A stretch of DNA of 54,814 nucleotides from an uncultured Clostridia bacterium (GCA_944387525.1 CALXFF010000007.1:1-54814), one strand, 5' to 3'. Numbered from the stretch's first letter, positions 10,135 through 21,213 are shown. Made by a program: numbers and translations. Notes: a model not told the origin generated them from the letters alone.

Positions 10135-10397
10135 ATATATTACTATCCTTTCATCAATCACAAATTTGGTTAAAAATAAATTAATTTTTCTTTTCCAAAT
10201 TGCAATAATTTTTCATTATTTTCTACATGTATTTTATCAATATTATTTTTTAAAAACAATATTATTATTAATTTCTTTTTATTATTTATTTACGGATACT
10301 ATAAAATAAGGATTTATTACTTTTTTATTACTTTTTTATTACTTCTATCTTCACATAATTTTATTCATTAACTTTGTTTTTAATCTAACGTTAAATG
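10135..10397. other. Gene-free AT-rich spacer
   Basis: No gene or conserved element recognised. It holds the upstream region of the surface protein (AAAGGA at about 10147) and an imperfect run of ATTACTTTTTT repeats (10317-10345). Confidence 0.5.
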
Positions 10398-10435
10398 AAA
10401 AAATATAACCTTCTGTAATAAAGGTTATATTTTTT
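10398..10435 (-). terminator. Rho-independent terminator after rpoC
   Basis: AAAAAATATAACCTT and AAGGTTATATTTTTT pair around an 8-nt loop, with a T run on either strand. It lies about 30 bases past the rpoC stop. Confidence 0.85.
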
Positions 10436-10440
10436 ATTAA

Positions 10441-10498
10441 GGTCCGTCCCCTAATTCCTAATATTATGGATTTTTAGGACCGTCCCCTAAATCTCCGT
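10441..10498. repeat. GGACGG-type palindromic repeat, copy 2
   Basis: GGTCCGTCCCCTAATTCC and GGATTTTTAGGACCGTCCCC are arranged as an inverted pair. The right half encodes the last residues of RpoC ([10 protein letters not shown]). Confidence 0.75.
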
Positions 10499-13400
10499 TT
10501 TTGTTTTCTTCAGATTCTGTTTTTTCTGTGCTGATATGGATGTTTTGATATTTTGCCATACCTGTACCTGCAGGAATTAGTTTTCCTATGATAACATTTT
10601 CTTTTAGTCCAACTAAGTCATCAACTTTTCCTTTAACTGCTGCATCTGTTAGAACTCTTGTTGTTTCTTGGAATGATGCTGCTGATAAGAAGCTGTCTGT
10701 TGCAAGTGATGCTTTTGTGATTCCTAGCAATACTCGTTTTCCTGTTGCAGGACGTTTTCCTTGTGCTATTGCTTCATTGTTTTTGTCTTCAAATTCATAC
10801 ATATCTATTAATGAACCTGGGAACATATCTGTATCTCCATTATCTTCAACTCTAACTTTCTTAAGCATTTGTCTACCAATAACTTCGATGTGTTTGTCAT
10901 TGATATCAACACCTTGGTTTCTATATACTTTTTGTACTTCTGAAATTAGGTATTCATATACACCTTCTGGTCCTTTGATTGCTAAGATTTCGCTTGGGTT
11001 TATTGAACCTTCAATTAGTGGCTGTCCAGCTTCTACCATGTCTCCATCTTTTACTCTCATCTTAGATCCAAATGGTATTGTGTATGATTTTGAATTGTCT
11101 TTGCTTGTAACTATTACTTCTTTTTTCTTCTTAGTTTCTTTAATTTTTACTTTACCATCAATTTCTGTGATTATAGCTAATCCCTTTGGTTTTCTAGCTT
11201 CGAATAGCTCTTCAACCCTTGGAAGACCTTGTGTGATATCTGCTACACCTGCAACACCACCAGAGTGGATAGTTCTCATTGTAAGCTGTGTACCAGGCTC
11301 TCCAATTGATTGTGCAGCAATTATTCCTATTGCTTCTCCTATTGATACTAAGTCTCTTCTTGCTAATCCCATTCCATAACATTTTTGACATACACCATGT
11401 TTTGAATGACATCCAAGTACAGAACGTACTTTTAGTTTTTCTATTCCAGCTGCTACTATTTCTTCTGCTATTTTTTCTGTAATCATTGTATTTGTGTCAA
11501 CTATTAATTCTTTAGTTTCTGGATTGTATACATCTTCAACAACATATCTACCAAGTAGTCTTTCTTCCATTTTTTCGATTATTTGTTGTCCGTCTTTAAT
11601 GTCATATACTATAATTCCTTCATCTGTTCCACAATCATGTTCTCTAACTATAATATCTTGTGAAACGTCAACTAATCTTCTTGTTAAGTATCCAGAGTCT
11701 GCTGTTCTTAAAGCTGTATCTGAAAGTCCTTTTCTAGCACCATGTGCTGAAATGAAGTACTCTAATGCGTCTAATCCTTCTGCAAATGATGATTTGATTG
11801 GAATTTCTACTGCTTTACCAGTTGTACTTGCCATAAGTCCACGCATACCTGCAATTTGTCTTAACTGGCTCATATTTCCTCTGGCTCCTGATTTAACCAT
11901 CATATATATTGGGTTTAAGTCATCAAAGTTTTCTTCCATTGCATTACTTACTTTATTTGTTGTGTCTTCCCAAACATTGATTACTGCATTATATCTTTCA
12001 TCATTAGTAATAAGTCCTCTTGCATATTGTTTTCTAATATGCTCAACTTTTTCGTCTGCTTCTTTTAATAATTCTTTTTTAGCTTCTGGTACTTTAACGT
12101 CATCCATTGAGAATGTTATACCTGCTAATGTTGAATATTTAAATCCTAGTTCTTTTATATAGTCTATTACTTCTGCAGATTCTGTAAGTCCATGTGTTCT
12201 TATTACTCTTTCAATTATTTGTCCCATTGATTTTTTCATAACTGGGAAATCTATTTCATATTGGAATGGATCTTTTTCTCTATCTATGAATCCTAAATCT
12301 TGTGGTATTCCTTGATTGAATATGATTCTTCCAACACTTGTTTCTATTTTCTTTGTTTTTATTTCTCCATCTATTTCTTTTGAAACTCTAACAAAGATTT
12401 TTGCATGTATTCCTACATCATTATTTGCAAATGCCATTAATGCTTCTTCTGGATCTTTGAAGTATTTTCCTTCACCTTTTTCTCCATCTAATGTCATTGT
12501 TAAATAGTAACTTCCTAAAATCATGTCTAGTCTAGGTGTTGCAACTGGTTTACCATCTTGTGGTTTAAGTAAGTTATTTGTTGACAACATTAAATATCTT
12601 GATTCTGCTTGTGCTTCTGGTGATAATGGTAAATGTACGGCCATTTGGTCACCGTCGAAGTCAGCGTTAAATGCTTCACAAACTAATGGGTGAAGTTTGA
12701 TTGCTCTACCTTCAACTAATACTGGTTCGAAACTTTGAATACCTAGTCTGTGTAGTGTAGGAGCACGGTTTAACATTACTGGATGGTCTTTTATAACATC
12801 TTCTAATATTCCCCATACTTCTGGTCTTAATCTTTCTACCATTCTTTTAGCATTTTTTATATTTTGAGCAATTCCTCTTCCTACTAATTCTCTCATTACA
12901 AATGGTTTGAATAATTCAACTGCCATTTCTTTTGGAAGTCCACATTGATATATTTTTAGTTCAGGTCCTACTACGATAACTGAACGTCCAGAATAGTCAA
13001 CACGTTTTCCAAGTAAGTTTTGACGGAAACGTCCTTGTTTTCCTTTTAATAAATCTGATAAAGATTTTAAAGGTCTGTTTCCTGCTCCTGTTACTGGTCT
13101 TCCTCTTCTTCCATTGTCTATTAGGGCATCTACTGATTCTTGTAACATACGTTTTTCGTTTCTTACAATTATTTCTGGTGCTCCTAATTCTAATAATCTT
13201 TTTAATCTGTTATTTCTGTTTATAACTCTTCTGTATAAGTCATTTAAGTCTGATGTTGCAAATCTACCACCATCTAATTGTACCATTGGTCTTAATTCTG
13301 GTGGAATAACTGGTACAACTTGCATAATCATCCATTCAGGTCTATTTCCTGAAATTCTAAATGCTTCAACTGTATCTAATCTTTTTACAAGTTTACTCTT

Positions 13401-14009
13401 TTTTTGTTCACTTGCTGTTTCTAATTCTTTTCTAATTTCAGCAGATAATTTGTCTAAGTCTATTTCTTGTAATAATTCTCTTAGAGCTTCTGCTCCCATT
13501 TTTGCTTTAAATGAACCTCTACCATATTGTTCTTCAACCTCATGGTATTCTTTTTCATTTAAAACTTGGCATTTTTCAAGGTTTGTTGAACCTTTGTCTA
13601 TAACAACATATGAAGCAAAATATATAATTCTCTCTAAGTTTCTTGGTGAAATATCAAGCATTAAGGCAATTCTGCTTGGTATACCTTTAAAATACCAAAT
13701 ATGTGCTACTGGTGCTGCAAGTTCAATATGTCCCATTCTTTCACGTCTAACTTTTGATTTTGTTACTTCAACACCACATCTGTCACATACTATACCTTTA
13801 TATCTTACTCTCTTATATTTACCACAGTGACATTCCCAGTCTTTTGTTGGTCCAAATATTCTTTCACAGAATAAACCATCTTTTTCTGGTTTTAATGTTC
13901 TATAATTTATAGTCTCTGGCTTTTTAACTTCACCTTTTGACCACTCTCTTACTTTTTCATCTGATGCGATACCTATTTTTAACTTATTAAAAATATCTAA
14001 TTCGTCCAC
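10464..14009 (-). CDS. rpoC: DNA-directed RNA polymerase subunit beta'
   Basis: Largest core RNA polymerase subunit, 1181 residues. The N-terminal zinc ribbon ([13 protein letters not shown]...CDRCG) is followed by the invariant catalytic loop [12 protein letters not shown] with three Asp ligands for magnesium. The second zinc site (CGTDEG, then [13 protein letters not shown]) and trigger-loop region ([16 protein letters not shown]) are intact. The last ten or so residues come from a palindromic repeat, so the tail is not conserved sequence. Unlike the usual layout, rpoC is separated from rpoB by about 1.1 kb holding a toxin-antitoxin pair and two structured spacers. Confidence 0.99.
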   Translation of the reverse strand: MDELDIFNKLKIGIASDEKVREWSKGEVKKPETINYRTLKPEKDGLFCERIFGPTKDWECHCGKYKRVRYKGIVCDRCGVEVTKSKVRRERMGHIELAAPVAHIWYFKGIPSRIALMLDISPRNLERIIYFASYVVIDKGSTNLEKCQVLNEKEYHEVEEQYGRGSFKAKMGAEALRELLQEIDLDKLSAEIRKELETASEQKKSKLVKRLDTVEAFRISGNRPEWMIMQVVPVIPPELRPMVQLDGGRFATSDLNDLYRRVINRNNRLKRLLELGAPEIIVRNEKRMLQESVDALIDNGRRGRPVTGAGNRPLKSLSDLLKGKQGRFRQNLLGKRVDYSGRSVIVVGPELKIYQCGLPKEMAVELFKPFVMRELVGRGIAQNIKNAKRMVERLRPEVWGILEDVIKDHPVMLNRAPTLHRLGIQSFEPVLVEGRAIKLHPLVCEAFNADFDGDQMAVHLPLSPEAQAESRYLMLSTNNLLKPQDGKPVATPRLDMILGSYYLTMTLDGEKGEGKYFKDPEEALMAFANNDVGIHAKIFVRVSKEIDGEIKTKKIETSVGRIIFNQGIPQDLGFIDREKDPFQYEIDFPVMKKSMGQIIERVIRTHGLTESAEVIDYIKELGFKYSTLAGITFSMDDVKVPEAKKELLKEADEKVEHIRKQYARGLITNDERYNAVINVWEDTTNKVSNAMEENFDDLNPIYMMVKSGARGNMSQLRQIAGMRGLMASTTGKAVEIPIKSSFAEGLDALEYFISAHGARKGLSDTALRTADSGYLTRRLVDVSQDIIVREHDCGTDEGIIVYDIKDGQQIIEKMEERLLGRYVVEDVYNPETKELIVDTNTMITEKIAEEIVAAGIEKLKVRSVLGCHSKHGVCQKCYGMGLARRDLVSIGEAIGIIAAQSIGEPGTQLTMRTIHSGGVAGVADITQGLPRVEELFEARKPKGLAIITEIDGKVKIKETKKKKEVIVTSKDNSKSYTIPFGSKMRVKDGDMVEAGQPLIEGSINPSEILAIKGPEGVYEYLISEVQKVYRNQGVDINDKHIEVIGRQMLKKVRVEDNGDTDMFPGSLIDMYEFEDKNNEAIAQGKRPATGKRVLLGITKASLATDSFLSAASFQETTRVLTDAAVKGKVDDLVGLKENVIIGKLIPAGTGMAKYQNIHISTEKTESEENKNGDLGDGPKNP

Positions 14010-14030
14010 TATCTAATTTCTCCCTTCTTT

Positions 14031-14092
14031 TGGTCAGTTTTGGGACAGGTTCCGACTGACCATTTTTGGTTAGTTTGGGGACGGCACTTTTT
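14031..14092. repeat. GGACGG-related repeat and hairpin in the rpoC leader, copy 3
   Basis: TGGTCAGT and ACTGACCA form a perfect stem around 16 bases, with GGGACAGGTTCC in the loop and GTTTGGGGACGGCAC following. The sequence resembles the other GGACGG units but is more diverged. It lies just upstream of the rpoC ribosome site (GAAGGGAG). Confidence 0.55.
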
Positions 14093-14099
14093 TATTTTT

Positions 14100-14226
14100 T
14101 CTCTTTCACTGCCTTTTCCCCGTAGCCCTTTAGGCCTGTGTTAAGGGTAATTTCAAAACAGGTTAAGAGGGCTAGCCACCGCTCTTGCAATTCCCTCAGG
14201 TCGCCTCTTTCCTTTTTGAAATTTAT
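14100..14226 (-). ncRNA. GC-rich structured element between hepT and rpoC
   Basis: This short stretch is much richer in G and C than its surroundings. On the minus strand AATTTCAAAA-AGG pairs with CCTGTTTTGAAATT, and inner pairs include GAGG/CCTC and TAGCCCT/AGGGCTA, with CCTGT/ACAGG as an alternative arm. It ends close to rpoC and could be a leader RNA or a decayed mobile element. I do not recognise the family. Confidence 0.4.
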
Positions 14227-14249
14227 TTAGTTAAATTTCTGTATAACAA

Positions 14250-14597
14250 TTAATTTTTATCTAATTGTTTTTTTACAAACTCTTTTATAACCGGTATATC
14301 TTCGACTGCTGTATAGAAAATTTTATTCAAATCCATTTTTCCATAACCATGTGCAAATCTATTTCTCATACCTCTAATTGCATTCCAGTTTATTTCATTT
14401 TTTGTTTCTTCTAAGTATTCATCTGTTAAATGATTTGCTAACTCACCAATTTGGAATATTTTCATAGAAAGAGAATCTTTATAATCATTATCTTTTTTGA
14501 AATCTTCTATGCTATTTCCAAAACGCTTTATTGTTTTTTCAATTTCATTACAGTATCTAAGCATATGTTTTAATATACTAATATCTCTATTATCCAT
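14250..14597 (-). CDS. hepT: HepT-like HEPN toxin (DUF86)
   Basis: Minimal HEPN-domain RNase toxin, 115 residues, all alpha. The catalytic RX4HXY motif is visible as RNRFAHGY near residue 78. Known HepT toxins cleave RNA and are silenced when their MNT partner adds AMP to the motif tyrosine. It overlaps mntA by 8 bases in the usual order (nucleotidyltransferase first). Unusually, the pair sits between rpoB and rpoC. Activity is inferred from the intact motif. Confidence 0.88.
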   Translation of the reverse strand: MDNRDISILKHMLRYCNEIEKTIKRFGNSIEDFKKDNDYKDSLSMKIFQIGELANHLTDEYLEETKNEINWNAIRGMRNRFAHGYGKMDLNKIFYTAVEDIPVIKEFVKKQLDKN

Positions 14598-14925
14598 ATA
14601 TTTTCACTCTTTCTTTTTTTATAGTATTATAGAAGTCTTTATCTACATCATCCATTTCATCATCATCAAAACATTCTTCTTCAATCAAATCAACTTCTTT
14701 TTGTAGAACTCGTTTTAATGCTTCTAAAATAGCTCCTATTATTAATAGACTTCTTATATTCTTTGCTACTATAATAATGTCAATATCGCTATTTTCATTA
14801 TAATCTCCTCTTGCATAAGAGCCAAAGACATATGCTTTTTCTACTCCATATTCCTCAAAAACTGGTTTTGTTAACTTTTGAATTTGAATTATAGCCTCAT
14901 TATTTTTTTGATTAATTTTATTCAT
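14590..14925 (-). CDS. mntA: MntA-like minimal nucleotidyltransferase antitoxin
   Basis: Polymerase-beta-fold nucleotidyltransferase, 111 residues. The signature GSYARGDYNENSDIDIII gives the GSX10DxD motif, and a third Asp follows in KEVDLIEE. In this family the enzyme AMPylates the HEPN toxin and neutralises it. The acidic C-terminal part (CFDDDEMDDVDKDF) is typical. Ribosome site GAAGGAGAAGG precedes the ATG. An element of nested hairpins separates it from rpoB. Confidence 0.88.
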   Translation of the reverse strand: MNKINQKNNEAIIQIQKLTKPVFEEYGVEKAYVFGSYARGDYNENSDIDIIIVAKNIRSLLIIGAILEALKRVLQKEVDLIEEECFDDDEMDDVDKDFYNTIKKERVKIYG

Positions 14926-15003
14926 AAGACCTTCTCCTTCAAATTAAATTTTCTTTCTTTTGACAACGCAAAAGATGCTGCTTTTCATCACTTTGTTATT
15001 TGT

Positions 15004-15126
15004 AAAACGGATTAAATTAGGTATATTACAGGCAATTCAGGAAAGAAAACCGGAGGCGTACTGATTGTACGTCGAGGATTTTCTTGACTGAATTAACGAC
15101 GTAAGATGCCTGATTTAGTTCGTTTT
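15004..15126 (+). ncRNA. Nested-hairpin element B at the rpoB 3' end
   Basis: Outer stem 15004-15021 (AAAACGGATTAAATTAGG) pairs with 15109-15126, with G-U pairs. Middle stem 15035-15051 (ATTCAGGAAAGAAAACC) pairs with 15076-15093. The apical stem is GCGTAC (15056-15061) with GTACGT (15067-15072). The apex GAGGCGTACTGATTGTACG matches element A at 4238-4257, while the outer stems are unrelated in sequence yet still pair. It reaches into the rpoB stop codon. Confidence 0.5.
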
Positions 15127-18100
15127 ACTCAATGATGTCATTCTCATCGTCCAAATTATCATTAGCTAAATCATTACCATAAAGCAACTCATCATCCTCA
15201 TCGCCTATCTCTTCAAACAAATCATCACTATCATCATCCAAAGAATTATCCTCATCATCTTCTAGTAAAATATCATCAGAAGTCTCTTCTCCGTATCCAT
15301 CTAAATCTCCGTCATCAATAGCTTCTTCCTCAGTCAAAACTGGTTTCTCTTTTTCTGGATCATATTCAATACCTTCATCAATATTTTCTTTTAATTCTAG
15401 TTCTTGATTATCTTCAGAATATAGACGAACATCTAATCCTAGAGATTGAAGTTCTTTTACTAAAACTTTAAAGCTTTCTGGAACTCCTGGTTCTGGTACG
15501 TTTTCACCTTTAACGATAGCTTCATAAGTTTTAACTCTTCCTACAACGTCGTCAGATTTTACAGTTAGCATTTCTTGTAGTGTATATGCTGCACCATAAG
15601 CCTCTAATGCCCAAACTTCCATCTCTCCAAAACGTTGTCCTCCGAATTGTGCTTTACCTCCAAGTGGTTGTTGAGTAACTAATGAGTATGGTCCAGTTGA
15701 ACGAGCATGGATTTTATCATCTACTAAGTGATGTAGTTTCAACATGTACATTACTCCAACTGTAATTGGACTTGCAAATGGTTCTCCTGTTCTACCATCA
15801 TATAGTGTTGTTTTTCCGTCTTCACTCATTCCTGCTTGTGCTAATAATTCTCTAACATCTTGTTCTGTTGCACCATCAAATACTGGTGTTGATACATGCC
15901 ATCCTAATGCTTTTGCAGCTCCTCCTAAGTGAACTTCTAGAACTTGACCTAAGTTCATACGAGATGGAACTCCAAGTGGGTTTAATAGGATGTCTATTGG
16001 TGTACCATCTGGCATAAATGGCATATCTTCTTCTGGTAATACTCTTGAGATAACACCTTTGTTACCATGACGTCCTGCCATTTTATCTCCAACTGAGATT
16101 TTTCTTTTTGTTGCAATATAACATCTAATTATTTGATTTACTCCAGGTCCTAATTCATCAGAATTATCTCTTGTGAAGATTTTAACATCTACGATTGTTC
16201 CTGCTTCTCCATGTGGTACTCTAAGTGAAGTATCTCTTACTTCTCTTGCTTTTTCACCAAAGATAGCTCTTAACAATCTTTCTTCAGCTGTTAGTTCTGT
16301 TTCTCCTTTTGGAGTAACTTTACCAACTAAGATATCTCCTGGTCTAACTTCTGCACCAATTCTTATAATTCCGTTTTCATCTAGGTCTTTTAATGAGTCA
16401 TCTCCAACATTTGGGATATCTCTTGTGATTTCTTCTGCTCCTAGTTTTGTATCACGACATTCACAGTCATATTCTTCAATATGAATTGATGTAAATACAT
16501 CTTCTTTAACTAGTCTTTCATTTAATAATATAGCGTCCTCGTAGTTGTATCCTTCCCATGTTGAGAAAGCTACTAATACGTTTTTACCAAGTGCCATTTC
16601 TCCGTTTTTTGTTGATGGACCATCTGCTATCGCGTCACCTTTTTTAACTATTTCACCTTTTTTAACTATTGGTTTTTGGTTTATACATGTTCCACCATTT
16701 GTTCTTTTGAACTTACGAAGTTTATGTACAACTGTTTTTCCATTGTTATATTTAACAGTGATTGCGTCTCCTGTTACTTTTTCAATTACTCCATCATCTT
16801 CTGCTAATACTAAGATTCCAGAGTCCTTTGCTGCTCTGTATTCAATTCCTGTTCCAACTATTGGGCTTTCAGTAATCATTAAAGGTACTGCTTGACGTTG
16901 CATGTTTGCACCCATCAATGCTCTTTTTGCATCGTCATGCTCTAAGAATGGAATCATTGCTGCTGCAATAGAAACTAATTGTTTTGGTGATACGTCAACA
17001 TATTGAACTTTATCACTATCAACTTCTATTACTTCGTTTTTGAAACGAACTCTAATTCTTTTATTTACAAATTTTCCATCTTTGTCAACTGGCTCTGCTG
17101 CTTGAGCTATTATATAGTTATCTTCTACATCTGCACTCATATATTCAACTATGTCTGTTAATTTATGTGTTTCTGGATCTACTTTTCTATATGGTGTTTC
17201 TATAAATCCATATTCATTTATTTGTGCAAATGATGAAAGTGCTGATATAAGTCCAATGTTTGGTCCTTCTGGTGATTCTATTGGACATAGTCTACCATAG
17301 TGTGTATAGTGAACGTCACGAACCTCAAATCCTGCTCTTTCTCTTGTTAATCCTCCAGGTCCTAATGCTGAAATTCTTCTTTTATGTGTTAATTCTGAAA
17401 GTGGGTTTGTTTGATCCATGAATTGTGATAATTGTGAACTTCCAAAGAATTCACGAATTGCTGATGTTATTGGTTTTGTGTTTATTAATGTTTGTGGTGT
17501 TACAACATCTAAGTCTTGGATTGTCATTCTTTCACGAACAACTCTTTCAAGTCTTGTTAAACCAATTCTGAATTGGTTTTGTAATAATTCTCCAACACAT
17601 CTAATTCTACGGTTTGCTAAGTGGTCAATATCATCTGCTTTTCCTAATCCATGTGAAAGGTTTAGTAAATAGTTGATTGATGCAATCATATCTTCTGTTG
17701 TGATATGTTTTGGTACTAATTCATCATATCTTTCTTCAATTGTTTTTACTAAATCTTTTTCATCAGTGTTGTCAATAATATTTTTTAATACATTGTAATT
17801 TACGTTTTCTTTGAAATGTAATTTGCTTAAATCAACTGTTGGTAATACTGCATGAATATTACATGTAGCATTTCCTATGATTCTTACTTTTCTTTCTCCT
17901 ACCATGATGTCTACACTATTAATTCCTGCATTTTGAATGTTTTCTGCTACTTCTTCAGAAATCATTTCTCCTGCACTAACAAAAACTTCTCCAGTTTCTG
18001 AATCTACTATATCTTCAGCTGCTATTTTTTCTTTAATTCTTCCAGCAAGTCCTAATTTTTGGTTGAATTTATAACGTCCAACTTTTGCTAAGTCATAACG

Positions 18101-18892
18101 TCTGTTGTCATAGAATAATCCATTAAATAAGTTTCTTGCTGCATCTGCTGTTGGAAGTTCTCCTGGTCTTAATTTTTTGTAGATTTCGATTAATGCTTCA
18201 TCTTGGTCTTTGATTGTATCTTTGTTAATTGTTGCTTTTAACATTTCTTCATCACCAAATAGTTCTAATATTTGGCTGTCTGATACAACTCCAATTGCTC
18301 TTAAAAGTGTAGTTACTGGAACTTTTCTTGTTCTATCAACACGAACCCAGAAAATATCATTTCCATCTGTTTCGTATTCAAGCCATGCTCCTCTAAGTGG
18401 CATTACTGTTGATGTGTATGTTTTCTTTCCTGTTTTTGTGTCAAATATTTCGTCATAGTAACATCCTGGTGAACGTACTAACTGGCTTACTACAACTCTT
18501 TCAGCTCCATTGATTACAAATGTTCCACTGTCTGTCATTAGTGGGAAATCTCCTAAATAGATTTCTTGTTCTTTGATTTCTCCTGTTTCACGGTTGATTA
18601 GTCTTACTTTTACGTGTAGTCTTGTTGAATATGTAGCGTCTCTTTCTTTTGCTTCTTCAACTGTGTATTTAGTTTTGTCCTCCATGTAATAGTCGAAAAA
18701 TTCTAGAACTAAATTTCCTGAATAGTCTTCGATTGGTGAAATGTCTTTTAATACTTCTCCTAGTCCTTCTTCTACGAACCAGTCATATGAGTCTCTTTGT
18801 ACTTTGATTAGGTTTGGCATTTCGATGTAATCTCCGACTTTCGCAAAGTCTTTACGTGATGCTTTCTCGTAGTTTACTTCTTTGATTTTCAA
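15125..18892 (-). CDS. rpoB: DNA-directed RNA polymerase subunit beta
   Basis: Core RNA polymerase subunit of 1255 residues. The rifampicin region ([27 protein letters not shown]) and the downstream [23 protein letters not shown] are intact, as is the C-terminal clamp ([24 protein letters not shown]). The start is TTG at 18890-18892, preceded by AAGGAG. After the conserved end ([14 protein letters not shown]) an acidic tail of about 80 residues, rich in Asp and Glu, follows; it is longer than usual. A 5' leader of about 330 bases with hairpins lies between the promoter and the start. Confidence 0.99.
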   Translation of the reverse strand: MKIKEVNYEKASRKDFAKVGDYIEMPNLIKVQRDSYDWFVEEGLGEVLKDISPIEDYSGNLVLEFFDYYMEDKTKYTVEEAKERDATYSTRLHVKVRLINRETGEIKEQEIYLGDFPLMTDSGTFVINGAERVVVSQLVRSPGCYYDEIFDTKTGKKTYTSTVMPLRGAWLEYETDGNDIFWVRVDRTRKVPVTTLLRAIGVVSDSQILELFGDEEMLKATINKDTIKDQDEALIEIYKKLRPGELPTADAARNLFNGLFYDNRRYDLAKVGRYKFNQKLGLAGRIKEKIAAEDIVDSETGEVFVSAGEMISEEVAENIQNAGINSVDIMVGERKVRIIGNATCNIHAVLPTVDLSKLHFKENVNYNVLKNIIDNTDEKDLVKTIEERYDELVPKHITTEDMIASINYLLNLSHGLGKADDIDHLANRRIRCVGELLQNQFRIGLTRLERVVRERMTIQDLDVVTPQTLINTKPITSAIREFFGSSQLSQFMDQTNPLSELTHKRRISALGPGGLTRERAGFEVRDVHYTHYGRLCPIESPEGPNIGLISALSSFAQINEYGFIETPYRKVDPETHKLTDIVEYMSADVEDNYIIAQAAEPVDKDGKFVNKRIRVRFKNEVIEVDSDKVQYVDVSPKQLVSIAAAMIPFLEHDDAKRALMGANMQRQAVPLMITESPIVGTGIEYRAAKDSGILVLAEDDGVIEKVTGDAITVKYNNGKTVVHKLRKFKRTNGGTCINQKPIVKKGEIVKKGDAIADGPSTKNGEMALGKNVLVAFSTWEGYNYEDAILLNERLVKEDVFTSIHIEEYDCECRDTKLGAEEITRDIPNVGDDSLKDLDENGIIRIGAEVRPGDILVGKVTPKGETELTAEERLLRAIFGEKAREVRDTSLRVPHGEAGTIVDVKIFTRDNSDELGPGVNQIIRCYIATKRKISVGDKMAGRHGNKGVISRVLPEEDMPFMPDGTPIDILLNPLGVPSRMNLGQVLEVHLGGAAKALGWHVSTPVFDGATEQDVRELLAQAGMSEDGKTTLYDGRTGEPFASPITVGVMYMLKLHHLVDDKIHARSTGPYSLVTQQPLGGKAQFGGQRFGEMEVWALEAYGAAYTLQEMLTVKSDDVVGRVKTYEAIVKGENVPEPGVPESFKVLVKELQSLGLDVRLYSEDNQELELKENIDEGIEYDPEKEKPVLTEEEAIDDGDLDGYGEETSDDILLEDDEDNSLDDDSDDLFEEIGDEDDELLYGNDLANDNLDDENDIIE

Positions 18893-18918
18893 AAAAAATC
18901 ACTCCTTAAAAAAATATT

Positions 18919-18997
18919 AAGCAGATAAAATTTATTTGATTAAAAGAAGTCCTTCTTAAATTCAATTTGCTTGTCTAAGTTTTTAATTTGTCTGCTT
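18919..18997 (-). promoter_or_regulatory. Nested hairpin just upstream of the rpoB start
   Basis: AAGCAGA (18919-18925) pairs with TCTGCTT (18991-18997) and encloses AAGAAG/CTTCTT (18944-18957). It ends just before the AAGGAG site of rpoB and could influence translation initiation. Confidence 0.4.
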
Positions 18998-19118
18998 TTA
19001 CAAATTAAAATTCCTTAGGGCTCCTTGGATTTAATTCCTCTTCTTTTAAATTTAAACTATTTTGATTTTGTTTTTAAATTTTTTGATTTGAATTTTTTCT
19101 TCTGATAACGGCAACAAA

Positions 19119-19154
19119 AGAGCTGTTGAAAATTCTGTTTTCTCAACTGGCTCT
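19119..19154 (-). promoter_or_regulatory. Terminator-like hairpin inside the rpoB leader
   Basis: On the minus strand AGAGC-CA-GTTGA pairs with TCAAC-A-GCTCT, followed by TTTTGTT. It lies about 75 bases after the predicted transcription start and more than 200 bases before rpoB, so it could act as an attenuator. Confidence 0.4.
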
Positions 19155-19233
19155 AATGTTTCATTGATTTTAGTTTTTTATTTATATTTTTGATTTAATT
19201 ATTTTTGTTTTGTTTTTTAAAAAACTGTATATA

Positions 19234-19262
19234 TATTATCACATTTTCCTTACGGATGTCAA
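19234..19262 (-). promoter_or_regulatory. Sigma-A promoter for rpoB
   Basis: TTGACA (19257-19262), 17-base spacer and ATAATA (19234-19239) read on the minus strand, directly downstream of dnaB. The predicted start near 19227 gives a leader of about 335 bases. Confidence 0.8.
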
Positions 19263-19290
19263 GGATTTTGAGGATTTTTTCTAAAATTAT

Positions 19291-20625
19291 TTAATCATCA
19301 AATCTTCTTTCCAAGTCCACAAATTTTGTATAGCTTCCTAGCCATACCAAATCAACTGTACCTGTTGAACCACCTCTGTGTTTTGCAATAATCACTTCAG
19401 CAATTCCCTTTTTATCACTATCTTCATTATAATAATCATCTCTGTATAAAAACATTACTATATCGGCATCTTGCTCAATTGCTCCAGATTCACGCAAGTC
19501 TGACAACATCGGTCTGTGGTCTGGTCTTTGCTCTACCGCTCTTGATAATTGTGATAAAGCTATAACTGGAACATTCAACTCTTTTGCAAGAATTTTTAAA
19601 GAACGGCTAATTTCTGAAATCTCTTGTTCACGACTTCCATTTCTTTTATTACTTCCTTGTACTAATTGTAAATAGTCTATTACTACCATTCCAATATTTT
19701 TTTCAAGTTTAAGTTTTCTACATTTTGCCCTTATTTCCATAACTGAAATACCAGGAGTATCATCTATATATATTTCCGCTTCTGATAAAGGTCCTATCGC
19801 TTCAGCAAGTTTAGTCCAGTCATCTTCTTCCAGCTTTCCTGTTCTAACTTTGTTGCTATCAACCATTGCTTCACTACACAAAATTCTATTAACCATTTGC
19901 TCTTTTGACATTTCCAAGCTAAATATTGCCACTGGCACTTTTGCTTTTACCGCTGCATTTGTTGCAATATTTAGTGCGAAAGCTGATTTTCCCATTGCAG
20001 GTCTTGCAGCTATTAATATTAAATCTGAGCCATGAAATCCTGCTGTTCTATAATCCAAATCAGTAAATCCTGAAGGCACACCTGTTATGTGTTGTTTCCT
20101 GTTGTATAGTTCTTCTAATTGTGTAAAACTATCAACTAATATGTCTTTCATAGCAGAATAACCTTTTTGATTTTTATTTTGCATTATATTAAAAATCTTT
20201 TTTTCTGCACCTTCCATTATATCGTCAACATCTTCTGTTGGATCATATCCTAATTCTATAATTTCATTTGCTGTTTTAATTAAATTTCTTAATGTTGATT
20301 TTTCTTCAACTATTTTTATGTATTTCATGCTATTTGCAGTTGTAGGAACTTTTTCTGGAAGTTCTGCTAAGTATTCTAATCCACCAACTTGCTCAAATTT
20401 TCCCATTGCTTCAAGTTCCGCTTTAACAGTAATAATATCAATTGGCTCTGCTCTGTTGTATAGATTTAAAATCGCTGAATAGATGGCTTTATTATCATCA
20501 CGATAAAAGTCATCTTCTTTTAATACTTCAATTGCAGATACTACTGCATCTTTGTCTGTTAGCATACTTCCTATAACTGCTTGTTCAGCTTCTATATCAT
20601 GTGGTGGTACTTTTCCTAGTTCCAT
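19291..20625 (-). CDS. dnaB: Replicative DNA helicase
   Basis: Hexameric helicase at the replication fork, 444 residues. The N-terminal domain (PPHDIEAEQAVIGSML) binds primase. The RecA-like C-domain has Walker A (ARPAMGKSAFAL), Walker B (MVVIDYLQLV) and the DnaB-specific segment SREQEISEISRSLK. No intein is present. It follows rplI with a 27-base gap, the usual rplI-dnaB pairing in Firmicutes. Confidence 0.98.
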   Translation of the reverse strand: MELGKVPPHDIEAEQAVIGSMLTDKDAVVSAIEVLKEDDFYRDDNKAIYSAILNLYNRAEPIDIITVKAELEAMGKFEQVGGLEYLAELPEKVPTTANSMKYIKIVEEKSTLRNLIKTANEIIELGYDPTEDVDDIMEGAEKKIFNIMQNKNQKGYSAMKDILVDSFTQLEELYNRKQHITGVPSGFTDLDYRTAGFHGSDLILIAARPAMGKSAFALNIATNAAVKAKVPVAIFSLEMSKEQMVNRILCSEAMVDSNKVRTGKLEEDDWTKLAEAIGPLSEAEIYIDDTPGISVMEIRAKCRKLKLEKNIGMVVIDYLQLVQGSNKRNGSREQEISEISRSLKILAKELNVPVIALSQLSRAVEQRPDHRPMLSDLRESGAIEQDADIVMFLYRDDYYNEDSDKKGIAEVIIAKHRGGSTGTVDLVWLGSYTKFVDLERRFDD

Positions 20626-20652
20626 TTCGTTTCAGTCCTTCCATACATGGAT

Positions 20653-21099
20653 TTATTCTGAGATTACGTCTATTTTTAGCTTGCCTACTACTCCCTCAAA
20701 TAGTTTTATTTCTACTGTTCTCATTCCTAAAGTTTTTATTGTTTCTTTTAAATCTATTTTTTTCTTATCTACAACAATTTTGTATTCTTTTTCTAGTTCT
20801 TGTGCAATTTCTTTTGAAGAAACTCCTCCAAATATTTTTCCGTTTTCTCCAGATTTAACTTTTATTTTTAAACATATTTTTCCTAATTTATCTGCTATTT
20901 TAATTGCTTCTTCTTTTTCTTGATTTTTCTTGTATTTTGCAGAGTCTTGTTTTGCTTTTAATTTTGACATGTTTTCTGCATTTGCTTCTACTGCTAGCCC
21001 TTTTGGTAATAGATAATTTCTTGCGTGTCCGTCTGATGTATTAATTACTTCGTCTTTTTTTCCTACCCCTTTTATATCTGCTTTTAAAATTACTTTCAT
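20653..21099 (-). CDS. rplI: 50S ribosomal protein L9
   Basis: 148-residue L9 of the large ribosomal subunit. The N-domain signature (GVGKKDEVINTSDGHARNYLLPKGLA) is followed by a long connecting helix rich in Lys and the C-terminal domain (GKIFGGVSSKEIAQEL). An AGGTGG-type site precedes the ATG. It forms an operon with dnaB. Confidence 0.98.
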   Translation of the reverse strand: MKVILKADIKGVGKKDEVINTSDGHARNYLLPKGLAVEANAENMSKLKAKQDSAKYKKNQEKEEAIKIADKLGKICLKIKVKSGENGKIFGGVSSKEIAQELEKEYKIVVDKKKIDLKETIKTLGMRTVEIKLFEGVVGKLKIDVISE

Positions 21100-21213
21100 T
21101 TCTATTCCACCTACCTTGCTTTCTTTTATTGTTTATATATACAATATTTTTGCAAAAAAATCAAGTTAAAATATTGTATCACAAAATTCCGATTGACTGT
21201 TTGAATTTTTGTT

